From Hirundichthys speculiger (taxonomy: Eukaryota > Chordata > Actinopteri > Beloniformes > Exocoetidae): a stretch of DNA of 64,000 nucleotides. The translations under genes were made by a program, and so were the position numbers. The notes under the pieces are model-generated. The model worked only from the letters and a program-made list of their open reading frames with translations, ran no database searches and was not told the origin of the DNA. Below, one piece after another: positions 1-11,280 of this stretch (the stretch's first letter is position 1; every line of letters starts with the position of its first letter). The stretch is from contig JAGFBZ010000742.1 in NCBI GenBank assembly GCA_018398805.1, positions 1 through 64,000 on the forward strand, read 5' to 3'.

Positions 1-29
1 CACTCAGGGCAGTAGAACTCACCAGGAGC

Positions 30-691
30 AATGGTATCGTTATGCTCACTCTCCCACCTCACACATCCCGTCATGCACCTCTGGATGTGGCCGTGAACGG
101 TCCATTTAAAGCCCAATACAGCCGAGCTCTCGATGGGTGGATGCGAATCGAATCCTGGCGAAAACAGTCACCATCTACCAGGTTGCAGGACTTGTGAGTC
201 AAGCCTTCATGACAACCGTGACACCACAAAACGTGACTATTGGGTTTAGGTCCACAGGGATTTTCCCAGACAATCGTGACATTTTCCCAGATGAAGCGTT
301 TGCACCATCCATTCCGTCAGACCGGCCAAACCCTGAACTACAGCCTGCCACCGTAGATGCTCCACCTCCGGGAGAAGTTATTGAAGGCCTGCACCCTGCA
401 GATGATCCTCCTGTAGATGACCCTCCTCCCGCTGCAGATAACGCAGCCTCCCGTATGAATTCGCCCGCTCCCGCGCCAGCTGACATGGATCCAGGACCTT
501 TAACTAACCGGCCTGGTTATGTCCCTCCACAGGAAATCATCGCACTTCCAAAGTTCACCCCCAGAAAACAAACCAGACGGAGCCGCGTGAAGACCGCTGT
601 CCTCACCGACACTCCTGAGATGCAGGAAAGGGCTTTAGAAGAAAGACGTAGCAGCTGCAGAGGAAGTGCAAAAGAGGGCAGAAAAGGGTGA
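30..691 (+). pseudogene. pogo/Tigger-type transposase C-terminal remnant
   Basis: The C-terminal end of a DDE_1 (pogo/Tigger-like) transposase, cut off by the left edge of the window. One frame starting near 30 reads ...VMLTLPPHTSRHAPLDVA... then GPFKAQYSRALDGWM, the typical end of the catalytic core. Around 140-155 the reading frame shifts and continues as TVTIYQVAGLVSQAF and GFRSTGIFPDNRDIFPDEAF, a motif pair common in teleost tigger-like proteins, followed by a proline-rich tail and a basic end (KQTRRSRVK). The open frame from 137 begins with GTG, not ATG, so it is not a real start. An AATAAA lies near 838. The frameshift and lack of an N-terminus make this a dead copy. Family assignment rests on motif memory. 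Confidence 0.75.
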
Positions 692-1490
692 GATGATCCA
701 GAGCTTTTGAAAAGACACGTAAGAGACTGATGAGAAAATGCAAAGGAAGGGCTAAAAATCTGAGCTAATCCAGAGGACGTGAGTGGATGTAATCTGAGTT
801 TCCCCGACTGTGGAAGTTTTTATTTTCTTTAAGTCTAATAAAACTTTTTGAATGATAATTTGCATTATTTGTGTTTGTTTAGTCACCTCCAGAGTGGTGG
901 AAAAAATAAGGAGATCACTTTACCCCCTTGAAATCTGGGCTTTGTCTAAGTTTACCCCATAGCTGGGGTAAAATGAGACACTTGATCTATTTTTATAAAA
1001 ACGATCCCATTTTCACCGTCTTTAGTCTGGCAAACATTCTGATCATTTCCGTCCTTAGGAAACATCCTAAATTAAAGAAAAATGTGCTAATTTTATAGGC
1101 ATATCAATTTAGCTTGCTTAGAGGGCAGGGGGGAGTAAAGACCGTCTCACATTACCTCACTCTCCTCTAATAAATATGGTGTTTCCTAAGAGTCCAGATG
1201 ACTACATGTCCTGCATCGTGATGAGTCAGAGATAAGAAAGCCTGCATTAGATATTATTTGTGATTCTTTATCGTTTAAAGTGAAAGAAATCTTAGCTGGA
1301 AAAAACTATTAGAAACAGAATAAACAGATTTACAATGCAATGTATAGATCTACAATAATGTACATGAAAAAGTAAGCACACTGTCTTTAAATTCTTTAAA
1401 CACATCACCCTATAACAAAAGAAAAAAACCCGCTCATTAGCAGGTGAATATAACCCCTGGTAAAAACGACACATTAAATGTTACTCCATG
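692..1490. other. no gene seen; 3' flank of the transposase relic
   Basis: AT-rich sequence with no supported gene. GGGGTAAAATGAGACACTTG near 965 and a rough reverse-complement match GTCTCACATTACCTCAC near 1144 could be remains of the element's terminal region, but no clean TIR or target duplication was found. Confidence 0.4.
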
Positions 1491-1496
1491 TCGTTG

Positions 1497-1700
1497 TTTA
1501 ACAAATATTAAGTCAAAATGCAAACTCAATGTGTGAAAAACTAAGTACGCTCAATGCTTCAGTACCTTGTAGCCCCCTTTAGCAGCACAGACTGGAAGAA
1601 ATTGTTTTCGGAATTATCAGTCTCTCAAGTTGTTGTGGTGGGATTTGGGAACTTTTCTTCACAACTGTACTTAATTTTATTGGATCGTTTGAGTGTTTAT
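1497..1700 (-). repeat. degenerate dispersed repeat
   Basis: The stretch with AATTATCAGTCTCTCAAGTT and GTTGTGGTGGGATTTGGG resembles a very common teleost repeat that I associate with Tc1-type or other DNA elements. Ends and class are not resolved from one copy. Confidence 0.3.
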
Positions 1701-2149
1701 TAATGCCGAGCACAATTAAGCTCCTGCAGCAGCATTTTAAACAGAGGAAGTGGGACGCAAGTATTGCATATTCTGATGATGCGCTGAACTTCCTCGGACA
1801 TCCACTTCTGAGAAGACTGTCAAATATATTGAATGTTTTACAGTTTTGAATAATCTTTCTCTGATCAGATCATTTTGAAATGGCTTTGCCATTTTGCCAG
1901 CTTGGGGGTTAAACGTATCACCTGACTGAGACACGGGACTTGAAGTTTTGTCGCGTGTCAAGTCATAGACGATGTAATGGAGATAATCTAGTTAATTTTC
2001 AAAATAAAACATTTAGACTTTGATAATAAAAATTAAATGTTAAGAATGAGTGTTATTTATTTTTTTCTGCCTCCTGGTACCAAATGACCCACGGACCAGT
2101 ACCAGGCTGGGACCAGTCTGCTTTTATAGAAGTCCTCACACCTCAATAA

Positions 2150-2966
2150 TAGGCTCTTGCCGATTGTGCTAGCATAATTTTTGGCAAAATCTGAGGAATT
2201 GAGTATAATTTTTGCCCTTTTTCCAAAAGAAGCACTGCTAGCATAATCCATATATGTTTCTTCTCTTAATATCACAATTTTAGAATAAGTTCAAAAAAAC
2301 GAAGATCTCAGCTACTAAAAACGATAGATTACTATTAACAGTTGGTTCCATTACTTCCAAGCAAGTGTGATGCTTCAATATAACAAGCGCTAATTAACTG
2401 TTAGCGCTTTTCTTAACTGTTAGTCTCGCATGGTTCAGAAACGAGCGAGATTATTCAATGTTAAATTTGTTATCCAGGGCTTTGTTAGAAACTGCATGGT
2501 TTAGTTTTCACTGTATTTGTTTTTATTTGTTTTGAAACACAGCGCACGTTGCTAGCCCATTTGAGTGCAAAACCTTGCGCAAACTGTGTCACGCTCTGCT
2601 ACACGCGATGGTTAGCAAGCTATCCGCAGATAGTTATCCACCACACTATCCAGGCTTTGTGCAACCTATTTTTGTTAGCTGGATAACTATCCGCTGGATA
2701 GCAGATTTATCCGTCGTATAGGCCTAACCACCGGATAAAGTTACTCAGGTTTTGAACAACCGGGCCCAGAACGTCAGGCCAGGGTTAATAAAATACATTT
2801 TCAAACTTGTCTTGTGAGTTGTGAAGTTTGTGCACAGAGTAATTTTTTTTTTTAAAGTAGCATAATTTTGAAAAGCGAGCATAATTGGAGCATAATTTGG
2901 GCAAAAAAAACAGCACTGCCACTAGCATAATATGCTACTTTTACTAGCACAATCGGCAAATGCCTA
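2150..2966 (-). mobile_element. MITE-1 copy A (hAT-like, 8-bp TSD)
   Basis: Non-autonomous DNA element with inverted ends TAGGCTCTTGCCGATTG... and ...CAATCGGCAAATGCCTA. It is flanked on both sides by the perfect 8-bp duplication CTCAATAA (2142-2149 and 2967-2974), which fits hAT-type transposition. The inside shares long stretches with copies B to E and is rich in short GGATA/TATCC palindromes around 2625-2740. No transposase is encoded. Orientation is opposite to copies B, C and E. Confidence 0.88.
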
Positions 2967-2974
2967 CTCAATAA

Positions 2975-3955
2975 TCAGGTGCACTTGATCGATAAATCAA
3001 GTGCTTTTGATTAGCATCATATTTCTGTCGAAACAGTAAGACTTTACCTAAATAAATAATAGTGTAATATATCTTGGGTTGTACTGAGCATGTGCAGTGG
3101 GACCGGAACACCAAGTATAAGTTTAAATGATTATGTCCTAATATGTAAAACCTTGGAATTGGAAGAGGGTGTGCTTTTCTTTTTCCAATGACTGTATTTG
3201 TAAGAGAGCCTGGAGGTGTTAAGTGGAGTGAGATTAATCTTTTTCATCTTTTAGTGAGAGGTAAGGTTACCCTGCTCTTTTTAAAACCAATACAATGGAC
3301 TGCTGGAGAAGTCTTCCCCCTCTTTGCCTCAAACACTGTGTGTATACAATCCATGCAGAGCAGCTGCCGTTTGCACAGCTGTGTTGCTCTGGAGCTCTGC
3401 CAGAGGTTTTGAGTCCACGCGAGCTCGACGGCAACAAAACAGAGCGCATTACTCTCAGACACACACAGATGAGCGCACACGCACTAAAGTGACTTTTTAT
3501 ATCAGCCCCCATCATTTTAGAGACACCGCAACAGCTAACCTTGATCTTCGCCTGAACCTTATCCCGTCAGAGCAAACAGCCATCTATTCTGAATTCTGTT
3601 CAAGCCAAATTTAATACAGTTGTTTACCATGAAACAAGCTCAGATTGGTCTTTTCTCTGAATCACAAAGTTATTATCTCATGTGGTGTTTTTGAATTTTA
3701 TCTTTCCAAAGGGAAGGTCTTTTAAAAATAAGCCACAGGTGATGAACTGCATTTTTGATTCGGGATGCCCCTGAACAAGTCACAGATCCTGCAGGAGCAG
3801 AGCTATAAACATTACTAGAGGCTGGTAGAACACGGCAGTATTTAACTACCTTTAACTTGAATAATGGAGTCGGCAAAAGCTGAGGCGATTAAAGAATAAT
3901 TTATACTACAGAAGGAAAGCAGAGCAAAGATTCTCCACTGTGGCTTCTTCTTATG
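2975..3955. other. no gene seen
   Basis: Several short overlapping frames on both strands (3188-3614) have no recognisable domain and look like chance. Nothing else is supported here. Confidence 0.5.
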
Positions 3956-4337
3956 GAGCCATTCCTAAACTTCAGAATACCAAGGCCCAATTTGAAATGT
4001 GAATAATCTCTGCGGCCCACCGAAAACTTTTATCACAACTGTGATCAACATACAGGACTAGAAGCAATGTTCTGACATTAATGTAAGGGGTCAACAAATA
4101 AGGTGACACTTGCCATATTAAGTTAGGATGATGGTAGAATAACACTTAACTGGTTTGTTTTGTTACTTCTTAATGTTTTTAAATCATGTCGTTAATATTT
4201 TACAGTAATTAAAAACATATTTAAAAAAGATCGAGGATTTAAAACATATTTGTTTAATTTTAATGACGTCTCACGGCCCACCTGCAGTACCGGGACGGCC
4301 CACCAGGGGGCCGCGCCCCACACTTTGGGAATCACTG
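3956..4337 (+). mobile_element. hAT MITE
   Basis: The right end ...CCACACTTTGGGAATCACTG is a typical hAT terminal repeat (CAGTGATTCCCAAAGTG on the other strand). The left end GAGCCATTCCTAAACTT is a decayed match. Flanks TTCTTATG (3948-3955) and TTCTAATG (4338-4345) agree at 7 of 8 bases, as expected for an old 8-bp target duplication. No coding capacity. Confidence 0.7.
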
Positions 4338-4345
4338 TTCTAATG

Positions 4346-4809
4346 GAAGATGGGACACACCGGAAAAAAAACCTATCACTGTGACAAACAGTAGTATTAT
4401 CGGAGCATTTACTTCTTGATGTGAGTAGCAGCTATGTTGGATTCTGAAGTCTGGGTAGTTTGATTTTCTAACACGGGAAACTTCAGACCAGACGGTTCTA
4501 TCCTCTGAATAGAAAGAATGCAGTATCAGATGGGACAATGAGGGGGGGGGGGACTTCTGATATAGGGCCTAGGAACAACTTGAAATGAGGGTCACAGAGT
4601 AGAGAAACCTCATAGATATCATGGTACTATGAGAGAATGCTGTATTACATAATTTCACAGTTTCATCTTAGCGCCAGACAGCTACACTGACTGGATCTGC
4701 ATAACACGATTCATGTCCTGACACAGTAGTATATGACAAAATGGAGTGTGCAGTATGCGAAACAAATGGTTAATCTGCAGTGTGTGGAAAAATACCTGGC
4801 TGGTGTAAT
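4346..4809. other. no gene seen
   Basis: Unique-looking sequence with a G run near 4543-4551. Nothing else is supported. Confidence 0.45.
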
Positions 4810-5795
4810 TAGGCATTTGCCGATTGTGCTAGTAAAAGTGGCATATTATGCTAGTGGCAGTGCTCGTTTTTTTTTGCCCAAATTATGCTCAAATTATGCT
4901 CGCTTTTCAAAATTATGCTAAAAAATTATTCTGTGCACAAACTTCACAACTCACAAGACAAGTTTGAAAATGTATTTTATTAACCCTGGCCTGACGTTCT
5001 GGGCCCGGTTGTTCAATACCTGGGTAACTTTATCCGGTGCTTAGGCCTATACGGCAGACAAGACTATTGTGCTACCTGTAAAACACATGACGTTTTATGA
5101 CCAATTCAAAAAGGTTCTTACAGAGGCTTTCCACCTAGGCCAAGAATTTAACATGGTGTAAATAATTGCCATCAGCTGCACCATTTTTTTTTTTTCAAGG
5201 TTCAGCAACAGTTTGTAAGCCACTATCCAGGCTTTGTGCAACCTATTTTTGTTCGCTGGATAAAGCCTGGATAGTGTGGTGGATAACTATCCACGGATAG
5301 CTTGCTAACCATCGCGTGTAGCAGAGCGTGATGGTTGGATAACTATCCGCGGATAGCTTGCTAACCATCGCGTGTAGCAGAGCGTGATGGTTGGATAACT
5401 ATCCGCGGATAGCTTGCTAACCATCGCGTGTAGCAGAGCGTGACACAGTTTGCGCAAGGTTTTGCACTCAAATGGCCTCCAGTTACCATGGTAAAGTATG
5501 CAAATTTCGAGTAAACAACAAACTGTGCGCACGCTAGCAGCTAGCAGCGCGCCCTGGGTTTCAAAACAAATAAAAACAAATACAGTGAAAACTAAACCAT
5601 GCAGTTTCTGACAAAGCCCTGGATAACAAATTTAACATTGAATAATCTCTTCGTTTTCTTGAATTATTCTAAAATTGTGCTATTAAGACAAGAAAATATA
5701 CGGATTATGCTAGCAGTGCTACTTTTGGAAAAAGGGCAACAATTATGCTCAATTCCTCAGATTATGCCAAAAATTATGCTAGCACAATCGGCATA
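4810..5795 (+). mobile_element. MITE-1 copy B, longest copy
   Basis: Starts TAGGCATTTGCCGATTG and ends ...CTAGCACAATCGGCATA. The last few bases of the right TIR are missing compared with copies C and E. It is flanked by the perfect 8-bp TSD GGTGTAAT (4802-4809, 5796-5803). At 986 bp it is longer than the others, partly because of an internal 56-bp tandem array. It has no transposase, so it must have been moved by an enzyme encoded elsewhere. Confidence 0.9.
5281..5444 (+). repeat. 56-bp tandem repeat inside MITE-1 copy B, about three units
   Basis: The unit containing GGATAGCTTGCTAACCATCG recurs at 5295, 5351 and 5407, a constant 56-bp period with almost no divergence. Copy A has the motif only once, so the array arose within copy B. 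Confidence 0.9.
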
Positions 5796-5803
5796 GGTGT
5801 AAT

Positions 5804-7269
5804 CTGTATTCCAGGATGCAACTGACCAGTCTACCTTGGAATCCTGTAATATAATCAGCCACTACTGTCGTCCTGTAACACAGACGTACTGCCGTAAAGA
5901 AAATGCAGTAAATTATGGTCTGATTCAAAGGTGATGTGGTGCAAACGTAGTATTTAAAACATCTATATATAATACATTTTGAAGGTGGGGGAACCAGTGA
6001 AGGCCCCATAAATGACAATGTGCTCCAGGTGCAGTATTTCACTTTCTGTGTTTGTTGTCCTCCAGTCTGGTGCACGTGCCTCTGCGACAAAGAAATATTT
6101 GAAGAACTCAATCATTAATCTGGGTTAATGTTGCTGATGGCTCCATATCTAAAACTCACAGCTGTGTTTTCTCAGCTGCCACAGAGAAAACACAAGAGCG
6201 TTTTCCTGGTATTATCAGGATGAAACACTTCTGGACTGGAAACATTTGTTTTCCCAAGTCTAAATTCCATCACCAGGACTGAGGAACAAGCAGCGTTGCT
6301 TTTTCTCTGCATTTAGTTTCCTTTTAGACCACTCTCTGCATCAAGGGGTCAGTTTACTGATTCACAACCGCTGGAAGAAAAAAAAAAAAAAAAGAAAACT
6401 TCCACCATCTGGCCACTTGTCCTACAGCGCCCTCTGCTGTTTATAATCTGTTAGATCAAAACACCATCTCCAAAGATCTTCACCAAAACCAATGTAAGTG
6501 TTCTTCAAGGTTTTACTTTGTTTTAGATTATCTTGATTTAACTAGAAAAGATTTTTCCCTTTGTCTTGTGATCTGCTGCTCAAACAAAAAGCTTTTTTTC
6601 CATTTTGAACATTTTCTGTCCCTGAAAAAAGATATTTCCACTACACTGGGGTAGCCCCAAAATATTCATCCATGGGCTTTATTTACATTGTTTAACAAAA
6701 ATCCATGTAACCAATATCACTGAGTATTCTAATGTTGGTGCAGGACAAAACATATTCAAGGACACTGTAGAATCAACAAAGTGTTGTGACACAAGATAGA
6801 TCTTTAGTGTTATATTTAGTGTTTCTTTTGGGAAGGCCTGTTTTAACATTAAAAGGTGCACCATAAATGACTGTTAAAAGAAACAAGAGAGTGTCTGTAA
6901 AGCTCTTGGTAGTCAACATCGTAATTGTCAGGATAGGCAGAGATCTACACCAAATTAAAGATTTGAATATTTTAGGGGAAAAAAACAAGGCATTTAGAAA
7001 ACTAAAAGTGAGATATAAGATTGTAGATTAAACACTCAGGTAACACCTCAAACCTGTAGAGGAAGATGTGCGTTAGACAGAGAAGATCAGTTTCAAGAGA
7101 AGAGACAGAAAAAAAGTGTGCAAATGATGTGGAAGACGTGTAAAGGGAAAAGCTTAAAGAAGAATATTCACCCGTGGTTCAGATTACTCTGAAGCAAAAC
7201 ACAAAGTTACAGCATTTCTCATTACATAATACAGCAGTTAAAAATAGAACAACAGTTTCAGCAGTTTAT
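5804..7269. other. no gene seen; poly-A at about 6380-6395
   Basis: Low-complexity AT-rich sequence with short open frames that match no family I recognise. The only clear structure is an A run near 6380. Confidence 0.5.
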
Positions 7270-7310
7270 TTTTAAAGTTTATAAGAGAGGTTTGTGGTCA
7301 GTAATTAGAG

Positions 7311-7525
7311 CAGTGGTTCCTGATCCTGGTCCTCCAGAGCTTCTATCCAGCAGGTTTTAGATGTTTACCTGCTATGACACACCATGATGCAGTTGGCTGT
7401 GTCGTCAACAGACTTGTTTAGACTTTGATGACAACCTGATAACAACCGTTAATGACAATCAGGTGTGTTGAAGCTGGGAAACTTTTTGTAAAGGGGCTCT
7501 CGGGGACCAGGATTGGTCACCCCTG
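7311..7525 (+). mobile_element. hAT MITE with CAGTGGTTCC ends, inside Gypsy RNase H
   Basis: Starts CAGTGGTTCCTGATCCTGG and ends ...CCAGGATTGGTCACCCCTG, the form of a short hAT MITE that is common in fish. Flanks AATTAGAG (7303-7310) and AATTGAGT (7526-7533) look like an 8-bp duplication altered by a 1-base change. Removing it rejoins KFT to LITDHKPLL of the Gypsy RNase H. Confidence 0.8.
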
Positions 7526-7917
7526 AATTGAGTAAATTTCCTCCAGTAGAAATACTTGTGGAATTCTTTTACTCCAAAAATAACAGATAGGGCCTCCTTC
7601 TCAATTTGAGCATATTTGGTCTCTGCCTCAGTTGATGTCCACGATGCAACGGTTTCAGCTGCATGGACAGATTTTTCAGAAACCTGCCATATTAGTTCAG
7701 TAGCCCCAGAAAGGAACGCAACTCTGTGATGTTGGTTGGACTCGGTGCATTCACAACAGCTTTCACCTGGTCTTCGGTGGGACGGAGCTCTTCACTTTCC
7801 ACCACATGTCCTAAATATTCCACTTTTTCTGTCATGAATTTACATTTGGACTTGATGTTTACATTGATTTTTTCCAGATGACTCAAAACTTCCTCCAGCT
7901 TGCACAGGTGTTCTTTT

Positions 7918-8485
7918 TAGGCATTTGCCGATTGTGCTAGTAAAAGTGGTATATTATGCTAGTGGCAGTGCTCGTTTTTTGCCCAAATTATGCTCGCTTT
8001 TCAAAATTATGCTACTTTTTAACTTATTCTGTGCACAAACTTCACAAGACAAGTTTGAAAATGTATTTTATTAACCCTGGCCTGACGTTCTGGGCCCGGT
8101 TGCTCAAAACCTGGGTAACTTTATCCGGTGGTTAGGCCTATACGTTTGGCGTGGCGGCCGCCATTTTGAAATGAGCACTGGGAGAAAGACTAAGGGGTCT
8201 GGGACTGAGACACAGACTTCTGGTTTCGTTTCATCGAATTCCCGCGGTATCTCAACACAACTAAAAAGCAATTGCAAAATAGGAGTGGAACCAACTGTTA
8301 ATAGTAATCTATCGTTTTTAGTAGCTGAGATCTTCGTTTTCTTGAGTTATTTTAAAATTGTGCTATTAAGACAAAAAAATATACGGATTATGCTAGCAGT
8401 GCTACTTTTGGAAAAAGGGCAAAAATTATGCTCAGTTCCTCAGATTATGACAAAAAATTATGCTAGCACAATCGGCAAGAGCCTA
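7918..8485 (+). mobile_element. MITE-1 copy C, inside Gypsy RT
   Basis: Starts TAGGCATTTGCCGATTG, ends CAATCGGCAAGAGCCTA, with perfect 8-bp TSD GTTCTTTT (7910-7917, 8486-8493). At 568 bp it lacks the middle part of copies A and B. It carries a CpG-rich patch with GCCGCCATTTT (8157-8167) followed by an open frame of 112 codons (8171-8509) that runs past the right end; a near-identical start occurs in copy E. The frame has no recognised domain. Confidence 0.92.
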
Positions 8486-8836
8486 GTTCTTTTCCTGAAC
8501 CAGCTGTGATTAAGATGTTGTCAAGGAAACAGGTTACATTTTCAATTCCCTGTAAGATTTGATCCATCACTGTCTGGAAGATAGACGGGGCACTTGAGGC
8601 TCCATATGACAGTCGGTGGTGGGTGTGTAGTCCCCTGTAGGTGTTAACCGTCTGAGTCCTTATCCACCTCCAACTGCTGATAAGCGTGTGAAAAGTCCAG
8701 TTTAGTGAACAGCTTGAACAAGTGAACAGGTCTTCAGTGTTGGGGAGTGAATACGTTTCCTCTTCCACACTCTGATTTATGTTCACTTTGTAATTTCTGC
8801 AAATCCTTATTGATTCATCCACTTTTGGCACAGTCA

Positions 8837-8856
8837 CTAACCCTAACCCTAACCCT
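8837..8856 (-). repeat. interstitial telomere-like repeat, (TTAGGG)3
   Basis: Three tandem CCCTAA units on the plus strand lie inside the Gypsy RT frame, in place of the few codons that normally join the SEW and VPVPK motifs. About 17 bp stand where about 15 are expected. Confidence 0.8.
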
Positions 8857-9000
8857 CACTTTTGTCAGTTTTTGATATGATTCCCATAGCCTCTAGTCTG
8901 TCCAGTTCTTTTCCTACAGCCTCTTTTAGAGCATATGGCACTGGGTTTGCTTTCTTAAATACTGGCTGCGCATCGGGCCTCATCCTGATGGAAGCCTTAA

Positions 9001-9893
9001 CCCTCATTCTACCGACATATTTCGCGTACATGGATTACCGACTGGGGTCCGTGCGGACCCCAAGAATAAATACTGTAATAAACAACCATCAAAGAAAAAT
9101 TACAACTTTTTTCTTCTCAGAATATTATTACTGATGTATTAAATGTCATCTGAGGAAAAAAACAACAACAGATTATTAATATTTTAAGAAAGTTATAGTT
9201 AATTTGCATATTTTATAAAACGAAAATATACTTTTCTTTAACCCAAAAATGTTAACAGTGGAATTTTATGATCTCCTTTACAGTAATTAAGATGCTATCT
9301 AAGCTAAGCACAAATCCATTGACATTTTTCAAATCAGTTAAAGAATGAGGCTACAGCACTGCTTTTCCCTCTCTATTACCATCTCTGTGGTAGTCACGTT
9401 AGACTTGATTCTGATATAATTTAGTGTTCAGTAATTTCAAGTAAACATTATTTGTGTTGTATTTGTATGGTGAAACCAACCAAGGTTATTTTGAACCCAA
9501 TATATATATAAAAAAACTTAAATAAACCCACAATCATTTAAATGTCACTACATTTTAATTTTATTTGAATTTTAACACAAAAGTCAAAAATACAAAAGTA
9601 AGATACTTTAAATTAGGACCCATGGCAAACATTGACTCAATAAATGGTTCCATCTATTAAAAATACATAGGCAGAATTAGAGATTTTGTGTGGGGTCCTC
9701 TTGGACACCAATGCATTGGAATTTTTAAAAAGCACAGATAAAGACAGAAACAGAAAAAAATCATATGACATCATTAGGAACAAATTGATTGACAAAGTCA
9801 TGAAAAATTGGAATTATAGAATAAAGCACCTCTGAGATATGACAAAAAGTACACCTCTGGGGTCCGAGAGGACCCCAGGTGGTGGTATGAGGG
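9001..9893 (+). mobile_element. piggyBac-type MITE with TTAA target duplication
   Basis: Inverted ends CCCTCATTCTACC and GGTGGTATGAGGG are flanked by TTAA on each side (8997-9000 and 9894-9897), the hallmark of piggyBac transposition. Subterminal inverted blocks GGGGTCCGTGCGGACCCC (near 9045) and GGGGTCCGAGAGGACCCC (near 9859) are short palindromes. No transposase is present. Excision in silico restores an open frame (TIREF then KASIRM) in the host Gypsy element. Confidence 0.92.
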
Positions 9894-10024
9894 TTAAACT
9901 CTCTGATGGTGCCTGTTGCGGCAAACAGAGTACAGCTTCCTCTCGGTGCGTGCGTGGAGCGCCAGGTGTACGCTACAAGTGAGGAGCGTAGGGAAATCAG
10001 CTGGGGAAAAAAGAACGCTTCCGT

Positions 10025-10130
10025 GTCTTCAAGTAGACAAATGGCGTTTTCCCTAAGTTCTTCAGAAAACACATGGGACATACCATTATCCGAAGAACTT
10101 AGGGAAAACGCCATTTGTCTACTTGAAGAC
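10025..10130. repeat. perfect 39-bp inverted repeat with 28-nt spacer
   Basis: The arm 10025-10063 (GTCTTCAAGTAGACAAATGG...) is the exact reverse complement of 10092-10130. The right arm is part of a BEL/Pao pol frame (SEELRENAICLLED), so the left arm is an inverted copy of coding sequence. Confidence 0.95.
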
Positions 10131-11280
10131 TATCCTGAGCTCAACCAGTTAAGATTCATCCGGCTGAACCCTGTGGTATCACCTTCTTCAACGGAAGTGA
10201 AAACTCGTATGGTGCTGTTCTGTATCTTCGATGGAAATGTCTTCAAGGCATAACAACACGGTTGGACGAATCCAAGGTCAAGTTGACGCCTTTGGACCAC
10301 AAAGGGGACGCTGTTCAGTCTGAGGTCTGCGGAGCTGTTTATGCTGCCCGTCTGAAAACGTATTCCCAGAAACACTGCAGGCTTCGGGTCGAGAAATGGT
10401 ATCACTTGGTTGATAGTTGGACAGTTCTGGGAGCGATTCAACAAGAGAGTTATGGCTACCAGATATTTTTTGCGAATAGGATCCGGGAAATTCAAGGTGT
10501 CACAAATGTTCAAGACTGGTGGTGGATTGCTGGGCCACTTAACAGAGCAGACATCATTTCAAGAGGGGCGGGGACGAGGAGTCTGAGTGGCAGACAGGTC
10601 CTGAGTTTTTAAGCTCCCCCGAGAGTGAATGGCCAGTAAAATCTGCTAAAGATGTTGCTGTTGAGGCAAGAGAAAACATTGTGCAGATTCAAAAGAAGGC
10701 TTTTTTTTTGCTGCCCTTACCCGAGCTGAGGCTGAAAGAGTGTAAGGACGATCCACTTCTTTTCCAGGCAGACATACACAGATGGGGCTACAAAACTGTT
10801 AGACGTTAAGCGATTCAGTAGCCTAACACGTCTCGTAAAGTCACTGGTAATGGTCTGGAGGGCAGCAAAGAAGTTCCTCAATGTCAAGGCCAGGGGAAAA
10901 TCAAAGTGGGAGGCAGTCCAATCAGGTGGCGTCATCACGGTGACTGAGAGGGAGGATGCCTTCAGAGATCTTTGCCTGGCGGCCCAAGATGGAGTAATCT
11001 TCCCCAGCACCACGACAAATCGGCTGGTTGTGTACAAGGATGGAGCGAGTGGATTGACGATGTGTGGAGGCAGGATGCAGCATTTTAAAGAGCACTGCAT
11101 GACTGTTCCACTAATCCCGTTCGACAGCTGGCTGGGAACTTTGCTGGCACATCGGAGTCATCAGGAAGGGCATAAAGGTGTCGCTGGAACCCTGTTGACA
11201 AGTGCTCGAGTATGCCAACAAGTGATGGGTTATCTACCTGTGGAAAGATCAAGACCTGCTTCACGCACAGCACAGCGTTA
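10068..11280 (+). pseudogene. BEL/Pao retrotransposon pol fragment (RNase H to integrase N-terminus)
   Basis: Frames on the plus strand read SEELRENAICLLED, then VKLTPLDHKGDAVQSEVCGA with VYAARLKTYSQKH, then WYHLVDSWTVLGAIQQESYG and DWWWIAGPLNRADIISRGA. These are hallmark blocks of BEL/Pao pol downstream of RT. Further on, GGVITVTEREDAF and LLAHRSHQEGHKGVAGTLL mark the region leading into the integrase zinc-binding domain, after which the homology stops near 11210. Stops and frameshifts occur at about 10250, 10610 and 10810. RT, protease, gag and LTRs are absent. The blocks match those at 31600-32775, so both copies come from one family. Confidence 0.85.

Larger units (their letters stand above)
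7270..9990 (-). pseudogene. Gypsy-type retrotransposon RT-RNase H relic, cut by three insertions
   Basis: Read from right to left, the pieces keep the order of Ty3/Gypsy pol. GTIREF is separated by the 9001-9893 element from KASIRMRPDAQPVF; then come VPYALKEAV and LDRLEAMGIISK (RT N-terminus). A telomere-like patch follows, then VTVPKVDESIRIC, FQTVMDQILQGIENV and FLDNILIT at the catalytic loop. After the 7918-8485 element come VEYLGHVVESEELRP and ELRSFLGLLN (RT thumb). TEAETKYAQIEKEALSVIF (RNase H) runs to KFT, and after the 7311-7525 element LITDHKPLL continues. The catalytic loop reads LDN instead of LDD. Frameshifts and stops are scattered throughout, so it is inactive. The right boundary is uncertain because sequence from about 9905 to 10024 is not clearly Gypsy. 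Confidence 0.85.

Noticed and set aside
199..486. 95-codon minus-strand frame
   Set aside because: Shadow of the proline-rich tail of the pogo-type transposase.
3188..3614. Cluster of overlapping short frames on both strands
   Set aside because: No domain, splice signal or repeat similarity; looks like chance.
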